52,241 nt of DNA, from the NCBI RefSeq assembly GCF_937926365.1, contig NZ_CALAOH010000215.1, forward strand, positions 1-52,241. The letters are read 5' to 3'. The position numbers and the translations under genes were made by a program. This document shows positions 32,428 to 40,984 of this stretch, piece after piece (within the stretch, counting starts at the first letter, position 1; each line of letters opens with the position of its first letter). Source of the stretch: an uncultured Azohydromonas sp. Its GTDB lineage: Bacteria > Pseudomonadota > Gammaproteobacteria > Burkholderiales > Burkholderiaceae_C. The notes beneath the pieces are model-generated. The model ran no database searches. It saw only the letters and a program-made list of their open reading frames with translations, and was not told the DNA's origin.

Positions 32428-33434
32428 TGCCGCCCTCCGTGCGCCGCCAGCATTGGCCGCTGCGTGAACGCGGTCGCGGGCTCGTAGTCCTGCACCAGGA
32501 ACAGCGGACGGCGCTTGCTCTCCAGCCACAGCCGGCCCAGGTACTCGCCCAGCACACCGATGGCCAGCAGCTGCAGGCCGCCCAGCATCAGCATGACCAC
32601 GATCAGGGTCGGAAAGCCCGGTACCGGATCGCCATAGGCCAGCGTGCGCACGAAGAAATACAGGCCCAGGCCAAAAGCCGCCAGCGCGCTGAGCAGTCCC
32701 ACCTTGGCCGCCACCTTCAGCGGCGCGATGGAGAAGGCCGTGATGCCCTCCAGCGCCAGATGCCAGAGCTGGCGCGCGCGCCACTTGCTATGCCCCCCGG
32801 CGCGCTCGGCCACGTCGAACTCGAGGGTTTCCTGCTGGAAGCCGATCCAGGCGAACAGGCCCTTCATGAAGCGGTTGTGCTCGGGCAGCAGGTTGAGCGC
32901 GTCCACCGCGCGCCGGCTCAGCAGCCGGAAGTCGCCCACGTCCTCTGGAATGGGGGTGTCGCTGAGCCGGTTGAGCGTGCGGTAGAACAGCCGCGCCGCC
33001 AGTCGCTTGGGCAGCGACTCATCCCCGCGGCTGCGTCGGCGCATGTTCACCACGTCGGCACCCAAACGCCAGGCTTGGACCATGGCTGGGATCATCTCCG
33101 GTGGGTGCTGCAGGTCGGCGTCCATGACGACCACGGCGTTGCCGCGCGCGTACTGCAGCCCCGCTGCCATGGCCTGCTCCTTGCCGAAGTTGCGGCTGAA
33201 GCGCAGCATCGTGACCATCGGATGGCTCAGGTGCAACTGGTGCAGCACGGCTGCCGAGCGGTCACTGCTGCCGTCATCGACGTAGACGATCTCGACACCG
33301 CCGGCGATGCCCTCCACGGCGGCCAGCAGCCGCCGGTGCAGCGCCGGCAACACCGCCTCCTCGTTGAACACGGGCACCACGACGCTGAGCGCGCAGGTGC
33401 CGTGGGCCTTGGGACGGGGCCAGGATGCGCTCAT
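32424..33434 (-). CDS. ArnC/DPM1-like polyprenyl-phosphate glycosyltransferase (GT2)
   Basis: The 336-residue protein has the GT2 fold: LSVVVPVFNEEAVLPALHRR (about 16-35), VEIVYVDDGSSDRSAAVL, VVVMDADLQHPPEMIP (DxD-type, about 103) and the acceptor-site region KGLFAWIGFQQE. Two C-terminal membrane helices (about 230-290) are typical of ArnC/GtrB-type enzymes. It should transfer a sugar from a nucleotide donor to undecaprenyl phosphate at the inner face, feeding the GtrA flippase and the ArnT-like transferase encoded beside it. ATG 33434 overlaps the gtrA stop. Confidence 0.9.
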   Translation of the reverse strand: MSASWPRPKAHGTCALSVVVPVFNEEAVLPALHRRLLAAVEGIAGGVEIVYVDDGSSDRSAAVLHQLHLSHPMVTMLRFSRNFGKEQAMAAGLQYARGNAVVVMDADLQHPPEMIPAMVQAWRLGADVVNMRRRSRGDESLPKRLAARLFYRTLNRLSDTPIPEDVGDFRLLSRRAVDALNLLPEHNRFMKGLFAWIGFQQETLEFDVAERAGGHSKWRARQLWHLALEGITAFSIAPLKVAAKVGLLSALAAFGLGLYFFVRTLAYGDPVPGFPTLIVVMLMLGGLQLLAIGVLGEYLGRLWLESKRRPLFLVQDYEPATAFTQRPMLAAHGGRQ

Positions 33435-33796
33435 GAGACAAAGCTCCAGCGTTTGTTGAGGCCGTAGCCCAGGACGAGGCCGGCAGCGGTGGACTGGGCC
33501 TGGGCGAGCAGGTAGTGCTCGCCCAGCGCGGTGCCCAAGGCGACCAGTAGCGAGTTCAGCGCCGCGCTGAGCGCGGCCACGGTGAGAAAGCGCGGTAGGG
33601 TGCGGCGATGGCAGACTTCCACGTCGCGGAAGGTGAAGCGCCGATTGCCGGCATAGGCTAGCACCGCCCCGGCCAGCGCTCCGAGCGCTGCCGCCGCTGC
33701 GGGCGGCACGCGCACGGCCTCGACCAGCAGGGCCAGCAAGGCGTAGTGCACGGCGGTGGCCAGCCCGCCGACGGCCGTGTAGCGCGTGAAGCTCAA
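33431..33796 (-). CDS. GtrA-family membrane protein
   Basis: The 121-residue protein has four hydrophobic helices and the family patterns FTRYTAVGGLATAVHYALL at the N-terminus, LAYAGNRRFTFRD in the middle and GYGLNKRWSF at the C-terminus. GtrA proteins are thought to flip polyprenyl-linked sugars across the inner membrane. It is the first gene of the coupled operon gtrA-GT2-arnT-chbG, each joined by an ATGA overlap. The order matches the inferred path: charge the lipid, flip, transfer, trim. Confidence 0.88.
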   Translation of the reverse strand: MSFTRYTAVGGLATAVHYALLALLVEAVRVPPAAAAALGALAGAVLAYAGNRRFTFRDVEVCHRRTLPRFLTVAALSAALNSLLVALGTALGEHYLLAQAQSTAAGLVLGYGLNKRWSFVS

Positions 33797-33881
33797 GCCA
33801 CTCCCCCAAGCTCCTGTGCCAGCGACCTTAGCCCGTCCCCCTTAAAAGAGCGTGAATGGCGCGGACACGCCGGCTCCGACG

Positions 33882-34097
33882 TCAAGACAGCCCCGTGCAT
33901 TGCACGCGCCACAGCCCGAACTTGCCGCTGGCAGCCATCAACTGCCAATCCACGAGCAGTGCGTCGTAGGGCTCGCCGTGCAGCGCGTCGGCTTCGCTCA
34001 GGCGGCCGCACCAGTCCACCACGTGGCCTTCCGCGCGCAGGAAGTCGCGCAGGCCCCCGCCCAGGATGTCGTCGTCTTCGAGCAGCAGCAGTCGCAT
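33882..34097 (-). pseudogene. Truncated response regulator (PmrA/QseB-like receiver fragment)
   Basis: ATG 34097 opens MRLLLLEDDDILGGGLRDFL, then GHVVDWCGRLSEADAL and YDALLVDWQL, the first half of an OmpR-type receiver domain with its acidic pair and phospho-acceptor Asp. After DWQL the sequence leaves the family (MAASGKFGLWRVQC) and stops at 71 residues, so most of the receiver and the DNA-binding domain are missing. It is divergent from eptA. Intact eptA loci commonly carry a pmrAB-type regulator, so this is likely a deletion remnant. Confidence 0.8.
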
Positions 34098-34183
34098 CGC
34101 GCAGTGGTTTCCTCTGGAGGCCAGGGCCATCGGGCCCGTTCGCTTCAGGCTCTCTTCAGACCGGGCTGGCGCAATGGCGCGCC

Positions 34184-35881
34184 ATGTCGCCATTGTCAAT
34201 TGAGACCGCCACCGTCCCACCGAGCCGCCTGCCTTTGCCCGAGCGGCGTTTCGAGATACCGGCCACCGTGGAGCAGGTGGCCCTGGTGGCCAGCCTGTTC
34301 TGGACGCTTGCGGCCAACCGGCTGTTCTTCGCCGCGGCGCTGCACGGGCGCTCGCTGGCCGAGCCCGCCACCTGGGGCTTCGTGCTGGCGCTGGGCGTGA
34401 TGCTGCTGGCGCTGCATGCCGCGCTGTTGCTGACGCTGCTGGTCCATCGCCGCCTGCTCAAGCCGCTTCTGGCCGTGCTGATCGTCGCTACCGCCTTCGC
34501 CACGCATTTCATGGAGCGTTTCGGTGTCTACCTGGACCCGTCGATGCTGCGCAACGTGCTGCGCACCGACGTGGCCGAGGCCCGCGAGCTCTTGTCATGG
34601 ACCCTGGCGCTGCACCTGCTGTTGTACGCCGCCTTGCCGCTGGCTCTGCTGAGCCGCGTGCGCATCGTGCGCCGGCCGCCGCTGCGTGCGTTGCTCGTGC
34701 GTGGCCTGGCCCTGGCCGGCGCGGTCACGCTGCTGGTGGGGGCGCTGCTGTCGGTGTTCCAGCCTTTCTCGTCGCTCATGCGCAACCACAAGGAGATGCG
34801 CTACCTGATCACGCCGGCAAACTGGATGTGGTCGCTGGCCAGCGTGAGCGTGCACGATGCGCGTGGGGCGGCGCAGCCGCGCCAGGCCATCGGCCTCGAC
34901 GCCGCACCCGGATTGTCCTGGGCCGCTCAGGCGCGGCCGCGGCTGCTGGTGCTGGTTGTGGGCGAGACGGCGCGTCGGGCCAACTGGGGGCTCGGCGGCT
35001 ACGCTCGGCAGACCACCCCGCAGCTGGCGCAACTGCCCGTGATCAACTTCGCCGACGTCACGGCCTGCGGCACCAACACCGAGGTGTCGGTGCCCTGCAT
35101 GTTCGCACCGGTGGGCCGCCGAGACTATGACGAGCAGCGCATCCGTGGCAGCGAGTCGCTGCTGCACGTGCTGGCGCGCGCCGGAGTCGCGGTGCACTGG
35201 CGTGACAACCAGTCCGGCTGCAAGGGCGTCTGTGACCACCTCAGCGCCGACGACACCGCGTCGATGAAGCCGAGCGGCTTGTGCGACAAGGGCCACTGCC
35301 TGGACGAAGCGTTGCTGCGTGGCCTGGACCAGCGCCTGGAAGACGCGCGCGGTACGCAGTTGCTGGTGCTGCACATGCTGGGCAGCCACGGCCCCGCGTA
35401 CCACCGGCGCTATCCGCCGACGTTCAAGCGTTTCAAGCCGGCCTGCGAAAGCGATGACCTGCAGCAGTGTTCCGCCGCGGAGATCGTCAACGCCTACGAC
35501 AACGCGCTGCTCTACACCGACCATGTCCTCGCTTCACTGATCCGGCTGCTGCAAGCCCACGCCGGGCGCGTGGACGCGGCCATGCTCTACGTCTCCGACC
35601 ATGGAGAGTCCTTGGGAGAGCGCGGCCTGTTCCTGCATGGCATGCCCTATCCGGTCGCCCCGGCCGAGCAGAAGCAGGTGCCCATGGTGATGTGGTCCTC
35701 CCCCGACTTCGCTCGGGCCATCGGCCTGGATACCGCCTGTCTGCAGCGCCGCGCCATGGAACCGGTCAGCCACGACCACCTGTTCCATTCCTTGCTGGGC
35801 CTGCTGGACGTGCGCACGAGCCTGCACGAGCCTGCCTGGGACCTGAGCGCCGGCTGCCGCACGTCTGGGTATGCGAAGTGA
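34184..35881 (+). CDS. eptA: Phosphoethanolamine-lipid A transferase (EptA/MCR-like)
   Basis: The 565-residue inner-membrane enzyme has five N-terminal membrane helices (about 30-190) and a periplasmic sulfatase-fold domain with VLVVGETARRANWGLGGYAR (metal-binding Glu), ACGTNTEVSVPCMFAPVGR (nucleophile Thr), KGVCDHL and DKGHCLDEALL cysteines for structural disulfides, LHMLGSHGPAYHRRYP, and YVSDHGESLGERGLFLHGMP (metal ligands). It transfers phosphoethanolamine to lipid A phosphates, lowering negative charge and polymyxin binding. ATG 34184 is the family-like start. The much longer upstream frame is not coding. Its stop overlaps the PAP2 gene by one base. Confidence 0.93.
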   Translation: MSPLSIETATVPPSRLPLPERRFEIPATVEQVALVASLFWTLAANRLFFAAALHGRSLAEPATWGFVLALGVMLLALHAALLLTLLVHRRLLKPLLAVLIVATAFATHFMERFGVYLDPSMLRNVLRTDVAEARELLSWTLALHLLLYAALPLALLSRVRIVRRPPLRALLVRGLALAGAVTLLVGALLSVFQPFSSLMRNHKEMRYLITPANWMWSLASVSVHDARGAAQPRQAIGLDAAPGLSWAAQARPRLLVLVVGETARRANWGLGGYARQTTPQLAQLPVINFADVTACGTNTEVSVPCMFAPVGRRDYDEQRIRGSESLLHVLARAGVAVHWRDNQSGCKGVCDHLSADDTASMKPSGLCDKGHCLDEALLRGLDQRLEDARGTQLLVLHMLGSHGPAYHRRYPPTFKRFKPACESDDLQQCSAAEIVNAYDNALLYTDHVLASLIRLLQAHAGRVDAAMLYVSDHGESLGERGLFLHGMPYPVAPAEQKQVPMVMWSSPDFARAIGLDTACLQRRAMEPVSHDHLFHSLLGLLDVRTSLHEPAWDLSAGCRTSGYAK

Positions 35882-36582
35882 TGACACGGCACAGGACCTT
35901 CTCCAGGCACGACATGCGGGTTGCGCTGCTTGCCCTTGCGCTCCTGGCTGCATGGGAGGCCACTGGCTGGGACCGGACGGTCGCGCGCTGGCTCGGCGAT
36001 GCCGCGGGCTTTCCCATGCGCGACGCATGGCTGACCAGCACGTTGCTGCACAACGGCGGCCGCCGGCTCGCCTGGGCGGCGCTGGCCCTGTCCGCATGGG
36101 ACGCGATACGCCCCTGGCAGGCCGGCCCCTCCAGGAAGGAGCGGCTGTACTGGCTCGGTGTCACCGTGGCAGGCTCGATGCTTGTGCCCGGCATCAAGCG
36201 CCTAAGCGACACGAGCTGTCCCTGGGACCTGGCCGAATTCGGCGGGCATACGGCCTACGTGCCGCACTGGGCGTACTGGGGGCGGGACGGCGGACCCGGT
36301 CACTGCTTTCCGTCCGGCCATGCGGTGGCGGCATTTGCATTCCTCAGCCTGTACTTCCTCTGGCGTCCATACCGCCCGGTCCTTGCGCGCTGGCTGCTCT
36401 TTGGTGTCGTCGGGCTGGGCTTGATGTTCGGCTGGGTGCAGCTGGCCAGAGGTGCGCACTTCCCCAGCCATACCTTCTGGTCCGCGTGGTTGTGCTGGGC
36501 GTTGTGCACTGCAGCGGCTGCGCGTCAGCAGCACCTTCACCGGTGTTCGCCGCGGAGCCCGATTCCGGTTGCGCACGGCTGA
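35881..36582 (+). CDS. PAP2-family phosphatase (lipid phosphatase)
   Basis: The 233-residue membrane protein has PAP2 signature motifs in order: GIKRLSDTSCPWDLAEFGG (KX-type phosphate site, about 104-122), GHCFPSGHAVAAFAFL (about 140-155) and ARGAHFPSHTFWSAWLCW (about 190-207). It probably dephosphorylates lipid A or undecaprenyl pyrophosphate, and enzymes of this type are commonly encoded beside eptA. The start overlaps the eptA stop (TGATG), so the two are translationally coupled. A decayed second copy lies at 29442-30043, on the far side of the glycolipid operon. Confidence 0.9.
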   Translation: MTRHRTFSRHDMRVALLALALLAAWEATGWDRTVARWLGDAAGFPMRDAWLTSTLLHNGGRRLAWAALALSAWDAIRPWQAGPSRKERLYWLGVTVAGSMLVPGIKRLSDTSCPWDLAEFGGHTAYVPHWAYWGRDGGPGHCFPSGHAVAAFAFLSLYFLWRPYRPVLARWLLFGVVGLGLMFGWVQLARGAHFPSHTFWSAWLCWALCTAAAARQQHLHRCSPRSPIPVAHG

Positions 36583-36607
36583 AGCGACCGGCCGTCGTGC
36601 CCGCATC

Positions 36608-37051
36608 TCAGCGAACGATCAGCACCGGCGTCTTCGTCGAGGCCAGCACCTTCTGCGCCACCGAGCCCAGCACGGCGGCACCCAAGGCCCCGCGCCCGTG
36701 GCTGCCCATGACGACCAGGTGGAAGCGGCCCGAGTTGGCCAGGCGGGCGATCTCGCGCTCCGGCGTGCAAACCTTGTGCAGGAAGATCGGCTGAATGCCG
36801 TGCCGCCTGAGGAAATTGCGCACCGGCCGCAGCACGCGCTCGGCGTCACTCGCGTAGTAGCCCTCGACGCTGGGCGGATCGGCCAGGGCCGCCGCACGGT
36901 GCGGCAGCGGCGGCACGCCGTGGAAGACGGTCCACTCGTGTCCGCCGTCGCACCAGCCCTCGTGCGACACCAGATGGGCCAGCATGCGCTTACTGCAGTC
37001 ACTGTCGTCCACCGCCACCAGCATCTTCACGTCGATCATCTCCCCAGTCAT
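36608..37051 (-). CDS. Universal stress protein (UspA family)
   Basis: The 147-residue protein has the UspA alpha/beta fold: KMLVAVDDSDCSKRMLAHLV at the N-terminus and the ATP-binding GSHGRGALGAAVLGSVAQKV (G-2x-G-9x-G type, about 118-137), followed by TPVLIVR. ATG 37051 (MTGEMIDVK) is used. ATG 37039 would shorten it by four residues. Usp proteins act in the cytosol under starvation or stress. The gene is convergent with the PAP2 gene, 25 bp apart. Confidence 0.92.
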   Translation of the reverse strand: MTGEMIDVKMLVAVDDSDCSKRMLAHLVSHEGWCDGGHEWTVFHGVPPLPHRAAALADPPSVEGYYASDAERVLRPVRNFLRRHGIQPIFLHKVCTPEREIARLANSGRFHLVVMGSHGRGALGAAVLGSVAQKVLASTKTPVLIVR

Positions 37052-37202
37052 GGACCGCCAGGTTCCTGCGCCACGCACTTGCGGCTCGCCACTCGCACCG
37101 CAGCCCGGAGATCGTTCATCACCGGTTCAGCTGCCGCCGGGCACCATGCAATTACCGATGCATCGAGGCGCTGTTGCCAACATGCCGCCAGGAGACTTGC
37201 AC

Positions 37203-37367
37203 ATGAACCCGGATCTCAGGAACTTCGTCAGCTCGCTCACGCGCGTGCTGTTGCCCATCGCCTTTGCCGTCGCGACCACCGCTTTCGTATCAATTCCCAT
37301 GACGCTCGGGCACATCCCCGGTGATGCAGTGGTTGCGCGCGTACCGGTTGACGGACACATGACCTGA
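37203..37367 (+). CDS. Small hypothetical protein with a membrane-like segment
   Basis: The 54-residue frame begins MNPDLRNFVSSLTRVLLPIA and has one hydrophobic stretch (about 14-35) followed by a short polar tail. ATG 37203 is preceded by a clear AGGAGA ribosome-binding site seven bases upstream, which supports a real gene. No family is recognised. It may be a single-pass membrane peptide. Confidence 0.6.
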   Translation: MNPDLRNFVSSLTRVLLPIAFAVATTAFVSIPMTLGHIPGDAVVARVPVDGHMT

Positions 37368-37407
37368 CGCAAGCCGTCGCGACACATTCCCCGCACGCGC
37401 GTTGGCG

Positions 37408-39933
37408 TCACGCACGCTGGGACCGTGCCACGCTACCACGACCGTCGGGGCCCAGCCAGCGCCTGGCCAGCTCGAACGGCACAGCCATCAGCAACCCGGC
37501 CACGACGCAGCCGAACCAGAGCCCCGGCGGCAGCGCGGCGAAGCCGAAAAGCTGGGCCACGGCGGGCACGCCGGTGGCGACGAACAGGGCCGCGATCGTG
37601 GCGGTGACGACGAGGCGGCTCACGGCCGTCAGGCCCGTGAACAGCCGCGACCAGCGGCGGCGGCCGGCGCGGCTGGGCAGGATCAGCGCGGCGTTGGCCG
37701 CCACCAGCGCCGTGAAGGCCGCTGCCGGTGCCAGCGACGACAGCGTGGCGCTGGAGTGCATCTGCGCGTACAGGCCCATGACGAGGGTGGTGGCCATCGC
37801 GCCCTGGAGCAACGATTGCAGGACCGAGCCCAGTGGCAGCAGCGACTCGGCACGCCGGCGGGGCGGCTGGCCCATGAGGTCGGCGTCGTCGTCCTCGGCC
37901 TCGAACACCAGCGAGCACGCCGGGTCGATCACCAGCTCCAGGAAGGCGATGTGCATGGGCGCCAGCACCACCGGCAGTCCCAGCATTACCGGCAGCAGCG
38001 CCAGGCCGACGATGGGCACGTGCACCGCGACGGTATAGGTCAGCGCCTGGCGCAGGTTGGCGTAGGTCCGGCGGCCGTGGTGGATGGCCGTGACGATGGA
38101 GCCGAAATCGTCCTGCAGCAGCACCAGCGACGCCGCCTCGCGGGCCACGTCGGTGCCGCGCTGGCCCATGGCGACGCCGATGTGGGCCGCCTTGAGCGCC
38201 GGGGCATCGTTGACGCCGTCCCCCGTCATCGCCACTACCTCGCCGCGCAGCTCGAGCGCCTCGACCAGGGCCAGCTTCTGTTGCGGGCGCATGCGTGCGA
38301 ACACGCTTACCTCGCCCGCCAGGCGCACCAGCTCGTTGGCCGGCAAGGCCTGCAGTTCCTCGCCGGTGAGCACCCGGCTGGCGTCGAGGCCCGCCTGCAG
38401 GGCAATGGCCTGCGCGGTGCGGGGATGGTCACCCGTGATCATCAGCACCCGGATACCGGCGCGACGGCAGGTCGCCACCGCCTGCGGGACCTCGGGGCGC
38501 AGCGGATCGGCCAAGGCCACCAATCCCAGCCATTCGAAGTCGAAGTCATGTTGCACGGTCGGCCAGTCCTGCTGGACCGGGTGACGCGCCTTGGCGACCG
38601 CCAGCACTCGCAGGCCCCGTCCGGCCAGCGCGGCCGCCTCGGTGCGGACCCTCTCCAGCGCGCCGGCGTCGAGGTGGCACAGGTCGGCAATCGCCTCCGG
38701 CGCGCCCTTGGCCGCGACCATGTCGTCGACCCGGCCCCGCTCGCGCCACAGGTGGCTCATGGCCAGCAGCTCCGGCGCCAGCTCGTACTCGCGCGCCAGT
38801 GCCCAGGACGGGTGCAGGTGCTCCGTGCCCGCGAGCTGCGCGGCCGCCAGGCGGTGGAAGGCCTGCTCCATCGGGTCGTGCGGCTCGATCTCGCTGGCCA
38901 GCACCGCGTACTCCAGCAGCTCGTGGAAGGCTTCGGGCAGCGCCGCGTCGCGGAGCTCGCGCACGTCGAGCGCCTGCCCGCCCACCGACAGCACGGCCAC
39001 GGCCATGCGGTTGAGCGTGAGCGTGCCGGTCTTGTCCACGGCCAGCACGGTGGTCTGGCCCAGGGTCTCGATGGCGCCCAGCCGTCGGGTGAGCACCTGC
39101 TGCGCGGCCAGGCGTCGTGCGGCGAGTGCCAGGAACACGATCATGATGACCGGGAACTCCTGCGGCAGCACGCCCATGGCCAGCGTGATCCCGGCCAGCA
39201 GGGCCTGCAGCCAGCCGCCGCGCAGCAGCCAGAACAAGGCCACCAGCAGCGCGCACAGCGCCAGGCCCACGATCAGCAGCCGCCGCGTCAGCCGGGCCAC
39301 GTCGTCACGCAGCGGCGAGGCTTGCAGTCCGATGACCTGCAGCGAGGCGCCGATGCGCCCGAGCTCCGTGTGCCGGCCCGTGGCCTCGACCCGCATGGCG
39401 CCCTGGCCGCTGACCACCAGCGTGCCGGCGAATACCCGCTCGTTGCCGGCGGGCTTGGGCACGGGCTCGGATTCGCCGGTGAGCATGGACTCGTCGGTGG
39501 CCAGCTCGTGCGCCTGCAGCAGCACGCCGTCGGCCGCGATGCGGTCGCCCTCGGCCAGCAGCAGCACGTCGCCGCGCACCACCTCGCGCCCGGGGATGCG
39601 CAGCGCCGCGCCGCCGCGCACGGCCAGCGCCCGTGGGCTGGAGAGGTCGCGCAGCGCGTCCAGCGCCCGGTCAGTGCGGCGCTCCTGCAGCACCGTCACG
39701 GCCATGATGATGACGACGAAGCCCAGCAGCACCAGCGCCTCGCGCGTGTCGCCCATGACGGCGTAGATGCCACCCGCGCCCAGCAGCAGCACGAACATCG
39801 GCTCGCGCACGACCTCGCCCGCGATGTCCAGCAGGGTACGGCGCCGGCTGGTGCCCAGTTCGTTTGGGCCCTCCCGGCGCAGCCGCTCGGCGGCTTCGTC
39901 GGGAGCCAGGCCCGGGGGCAGGTCGCGTGCCAT
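37408..39933 (-). CDS. P-type cation-transporting ATPase
   Basis: The 841-residue protein has the full P-type ATPase order: an N-terminal cation-ATPase segment, DESMLTGESEPVPKP (TGES 152-155), membrane helix 4 with VLPQEFPVIMIVF (about 255-267), the phosphorylation site AVDKTGTLTLNRM (Asp 300), MITGDHPRTAQAIA, MTGDGVNDAPALKAAHIGVA, and four to six C-terminal helices. The PQEFP variant in helix 4 differs from the PEGL of Ca pumps and from the CPC/SPC of heavy-metal pumps, so the ion is not clear. No N-terminal metal-binding CxxC is present. It probably exports a divalent cation. Confidence 0.92.
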   Translation of the reverse strand: MARDLPPGLAPDEAAERLRREGPNELGTSRRRTLLDIAGEVVREPMFVLLLGAGGIYAVMGDTREALVLLGFVVIIMAVTVLQERRTDRALDALRDLSSPRALAVRGGAALRIPGREVVRGDVLLLAEGDRIAADGVLLQAHELATDESMLTGESEPVPKPAGNERVFAGTLVVSGQGAMRVEATGRHTELGRIGASLQVIGLQASPLRDDVARLTRRLLIVGLALCALLVALFWLLRGGWLQALLAGITLAMGVLPQEFPVIMIVFLALAARRLAAQQVLTRRLGAIETLGQTTVLAVDKTGTLTLNRMAVAVLSVGGQALDVRELRDAALPEAFHELLEYAVLASEIEPHDPMEQAFHRLAAAQLAGTEHLHPSWALAREYELAPELLAMSHLWRERGRVDDMVAAKGAPEAIADLCHLDAGALERVRTEAAALAGRGLRVLAVAKARHPVQQDWPTVQHDFDFEWLGLVALADPLRPEVPQAVATCRRAGIRVLMITGDHPRTAQAIALQAGLDASRVLTGEELQALPANELVRLAGEVSVFARMRPQQKLALVEALELRGEVVAMTGDGVNDAPALKAAHIGVAMGQRGTDVAREAASLVLLQDDFGSIVTAIHHGRRTYANLRQALTYTVAVHVPIVGLALLPVMLGLPVVLAPMHIAFLELVIDPACSLVFEAEDDDADLMGQPPRRRAESLLPLGSVLQSLLQGAMATTLVMGLYAQMHSSATLSSLAPAAAFTALVAANAALILPSRAGRRRWSRLFTGLTAVSRLVVTATIAALFVATGVPAVAQLFGFAALPPGLWFGCVVAGLLMAVPFELARRWLGPDGRGSVARSQRA

Positions 39934-40026
39934 GCCCTCGCGGCCTCACGAAAGGTGCAGACGGCTCATCCGGCGCAGGATAAGCGCAGCCCCGGGCCCG
40001 GTCCACGCGGCCAAGGACGCATGCGC

Positions 40027-40191
40027 TCACGACTCCATCGGCACGAAGTCGGCCTTGCCGATGTTGCACTCCGGGCAGCGCCAGCTCTCGGGCACGTCGG
40101 CCCAGGGCGTGCCGGCAGGGATGCCGTGCTCGGGCAGCCCGGCGGCTTCGTCATACACCAGCCCGCAAGCTGGACACACGTAGGTCTTCAT
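40027..40191 (-). CDS. Rubredoxin
   Basis: The 54-residue protein reads MKTYVCPACGLVYDEAAGLP at its start and has ESWRCPECNIGKADF near its end, giving the two CxxC pairs that bind one iron in rubredoxins. Length, the aromatic residues and the PAGTPWADVPE loop are all typical. It is an electron carrier in the cytosol. It lies between the P-type ATPase and the cytochrome cluster, in the same direction. Confidence 0.95.
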   Translation of the reverse strand: MKTYVCPACGLVYDEAAGLPEHGIPAGTPWADVPESWRCPECNIGKADFVPMES

Positions 40192-40226
40192 GGTGACTCC
40201 CTTCAATGACGGCCGGGGTGGAAGAG

Positions 40227-40964
40227 TCAGTCGTCGCCGTCATGCGACCGCTCGGAATGGCTCGCCGGACCGGGCAGCAGCCCGTTGGGTGAGAGGTGCC
40301 ACTGCCAGGCGCCGAAACCCAGCACCGCCAGCAGCAGCAGCGCGGCCAGCCAGCGCTGGTCCTTGCGCACCAGGTCGGGCCCCGGGCCGGAAACGCGGCC
40401 GGTGAGCATGGGCAGCGCCTGGTTCTGGCGCCGCAGGACGCTCGACAGGGCCATCAGCGCCAGGTGCGCGGCCACGACGGCGAGCAAGGTGTTGGCGAAC
40501 AGCTCGTGCACCTCCTCCAGCCACTCGCCGCCCCAGTCGCTGTAGGTGGCATAGCCGCTGAGGGTCAGTGGCACGACGCCCAGCAGCAGCACGGCGATGG
40601 CGCCGGCCATCAGCAGGTTCTGGCCCTGCCGCCAGTTGATGCGGGTGGCCGCACCGCCGCTGGCCAGCGTGCGCAGCCAGGCCGGCGCGCTGGCGAGCTT
40701 GCGCCACAGCAGCGACAGCCGCGCGTGGCGCGGGCCGATGAGCCCGTACACGAGGCGAAAGCCCAGCAGTCCGGCCATCGTGTAGCCCAGGGTCACGTGC
40801 AGCGCACGCCAGTGCTCGGAGTCTCCTGTCAGCCAGCCGCCGGCAAAGCTCAGCGCGAAGAGCCAATGGAACATCCGGGTCGGCGCATCCGTGACGCGCC
40901 GGCCGCGCTCGGCCTGGGCAGGCACGGGACGGCCGGCGGCCGCCATCGTCTCGGCTTGAATCAT
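40227..40964 (-). CDS. Cytochrome b561-type membrane protein
   Basis: The 245-residue protein has four membrane helices with histidines placed for b-type haem: TRMFHWLFALSFAGGWLTG (about 28-46), RALHVTLGYTMAGLLGFRLV, and VHELFANTLLAVVAAHLALM. The final helix lies near LAALLLLAVLGFGAWQW. In Proteobacteria such cytochrome b genes are encoded with diheme cytochrome c (DHC) and SHP, as here, and would pass electrons from quinol to the periplasmic cytochromes. ATG 40964 follows a good GGAGA ribosome-binding site. Confidence 0.88.
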   Translation of the reverse strand: MIQAETMAAAGRPVPAQAERGRRVTDAPTRMFHWLFALSFAGGWLTGDSEHWRALHVTLGYTMAGLLGFRLVYGLIGPRHARLSLLWRKLASAPAWLRTLASGGAATRINWRQGQNLLMAGAIAVLLLGVVPLTLSGYATYSDWGGEWLEEVHELFANTLLAVVAAHLALMALSSVLRRQNQALPMLTGRVSGPGPDLVRKDQRWLAALLLLAVLGFGAWQWHLSPNGLLPGPASHSERSHDGDD

Positions 40965-40984
40965 GGTGTCTCCTTGGGGGGAAT

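Noticed and set aside
33746..34183. N-terminal extension of eptA by 146 codons
   Set aside because: The extension is Arg/Ala-rich, overlaps the divergent regulator remnant and gtrA start, and the family start matches ATG 34184.
37402..40209. 935-codon plus-strand frame opposite the P-type ATPase
   Set aside because: The minus strand has all P-type ATPase motifs. This frame is low-complexity Gln/Arg/His.
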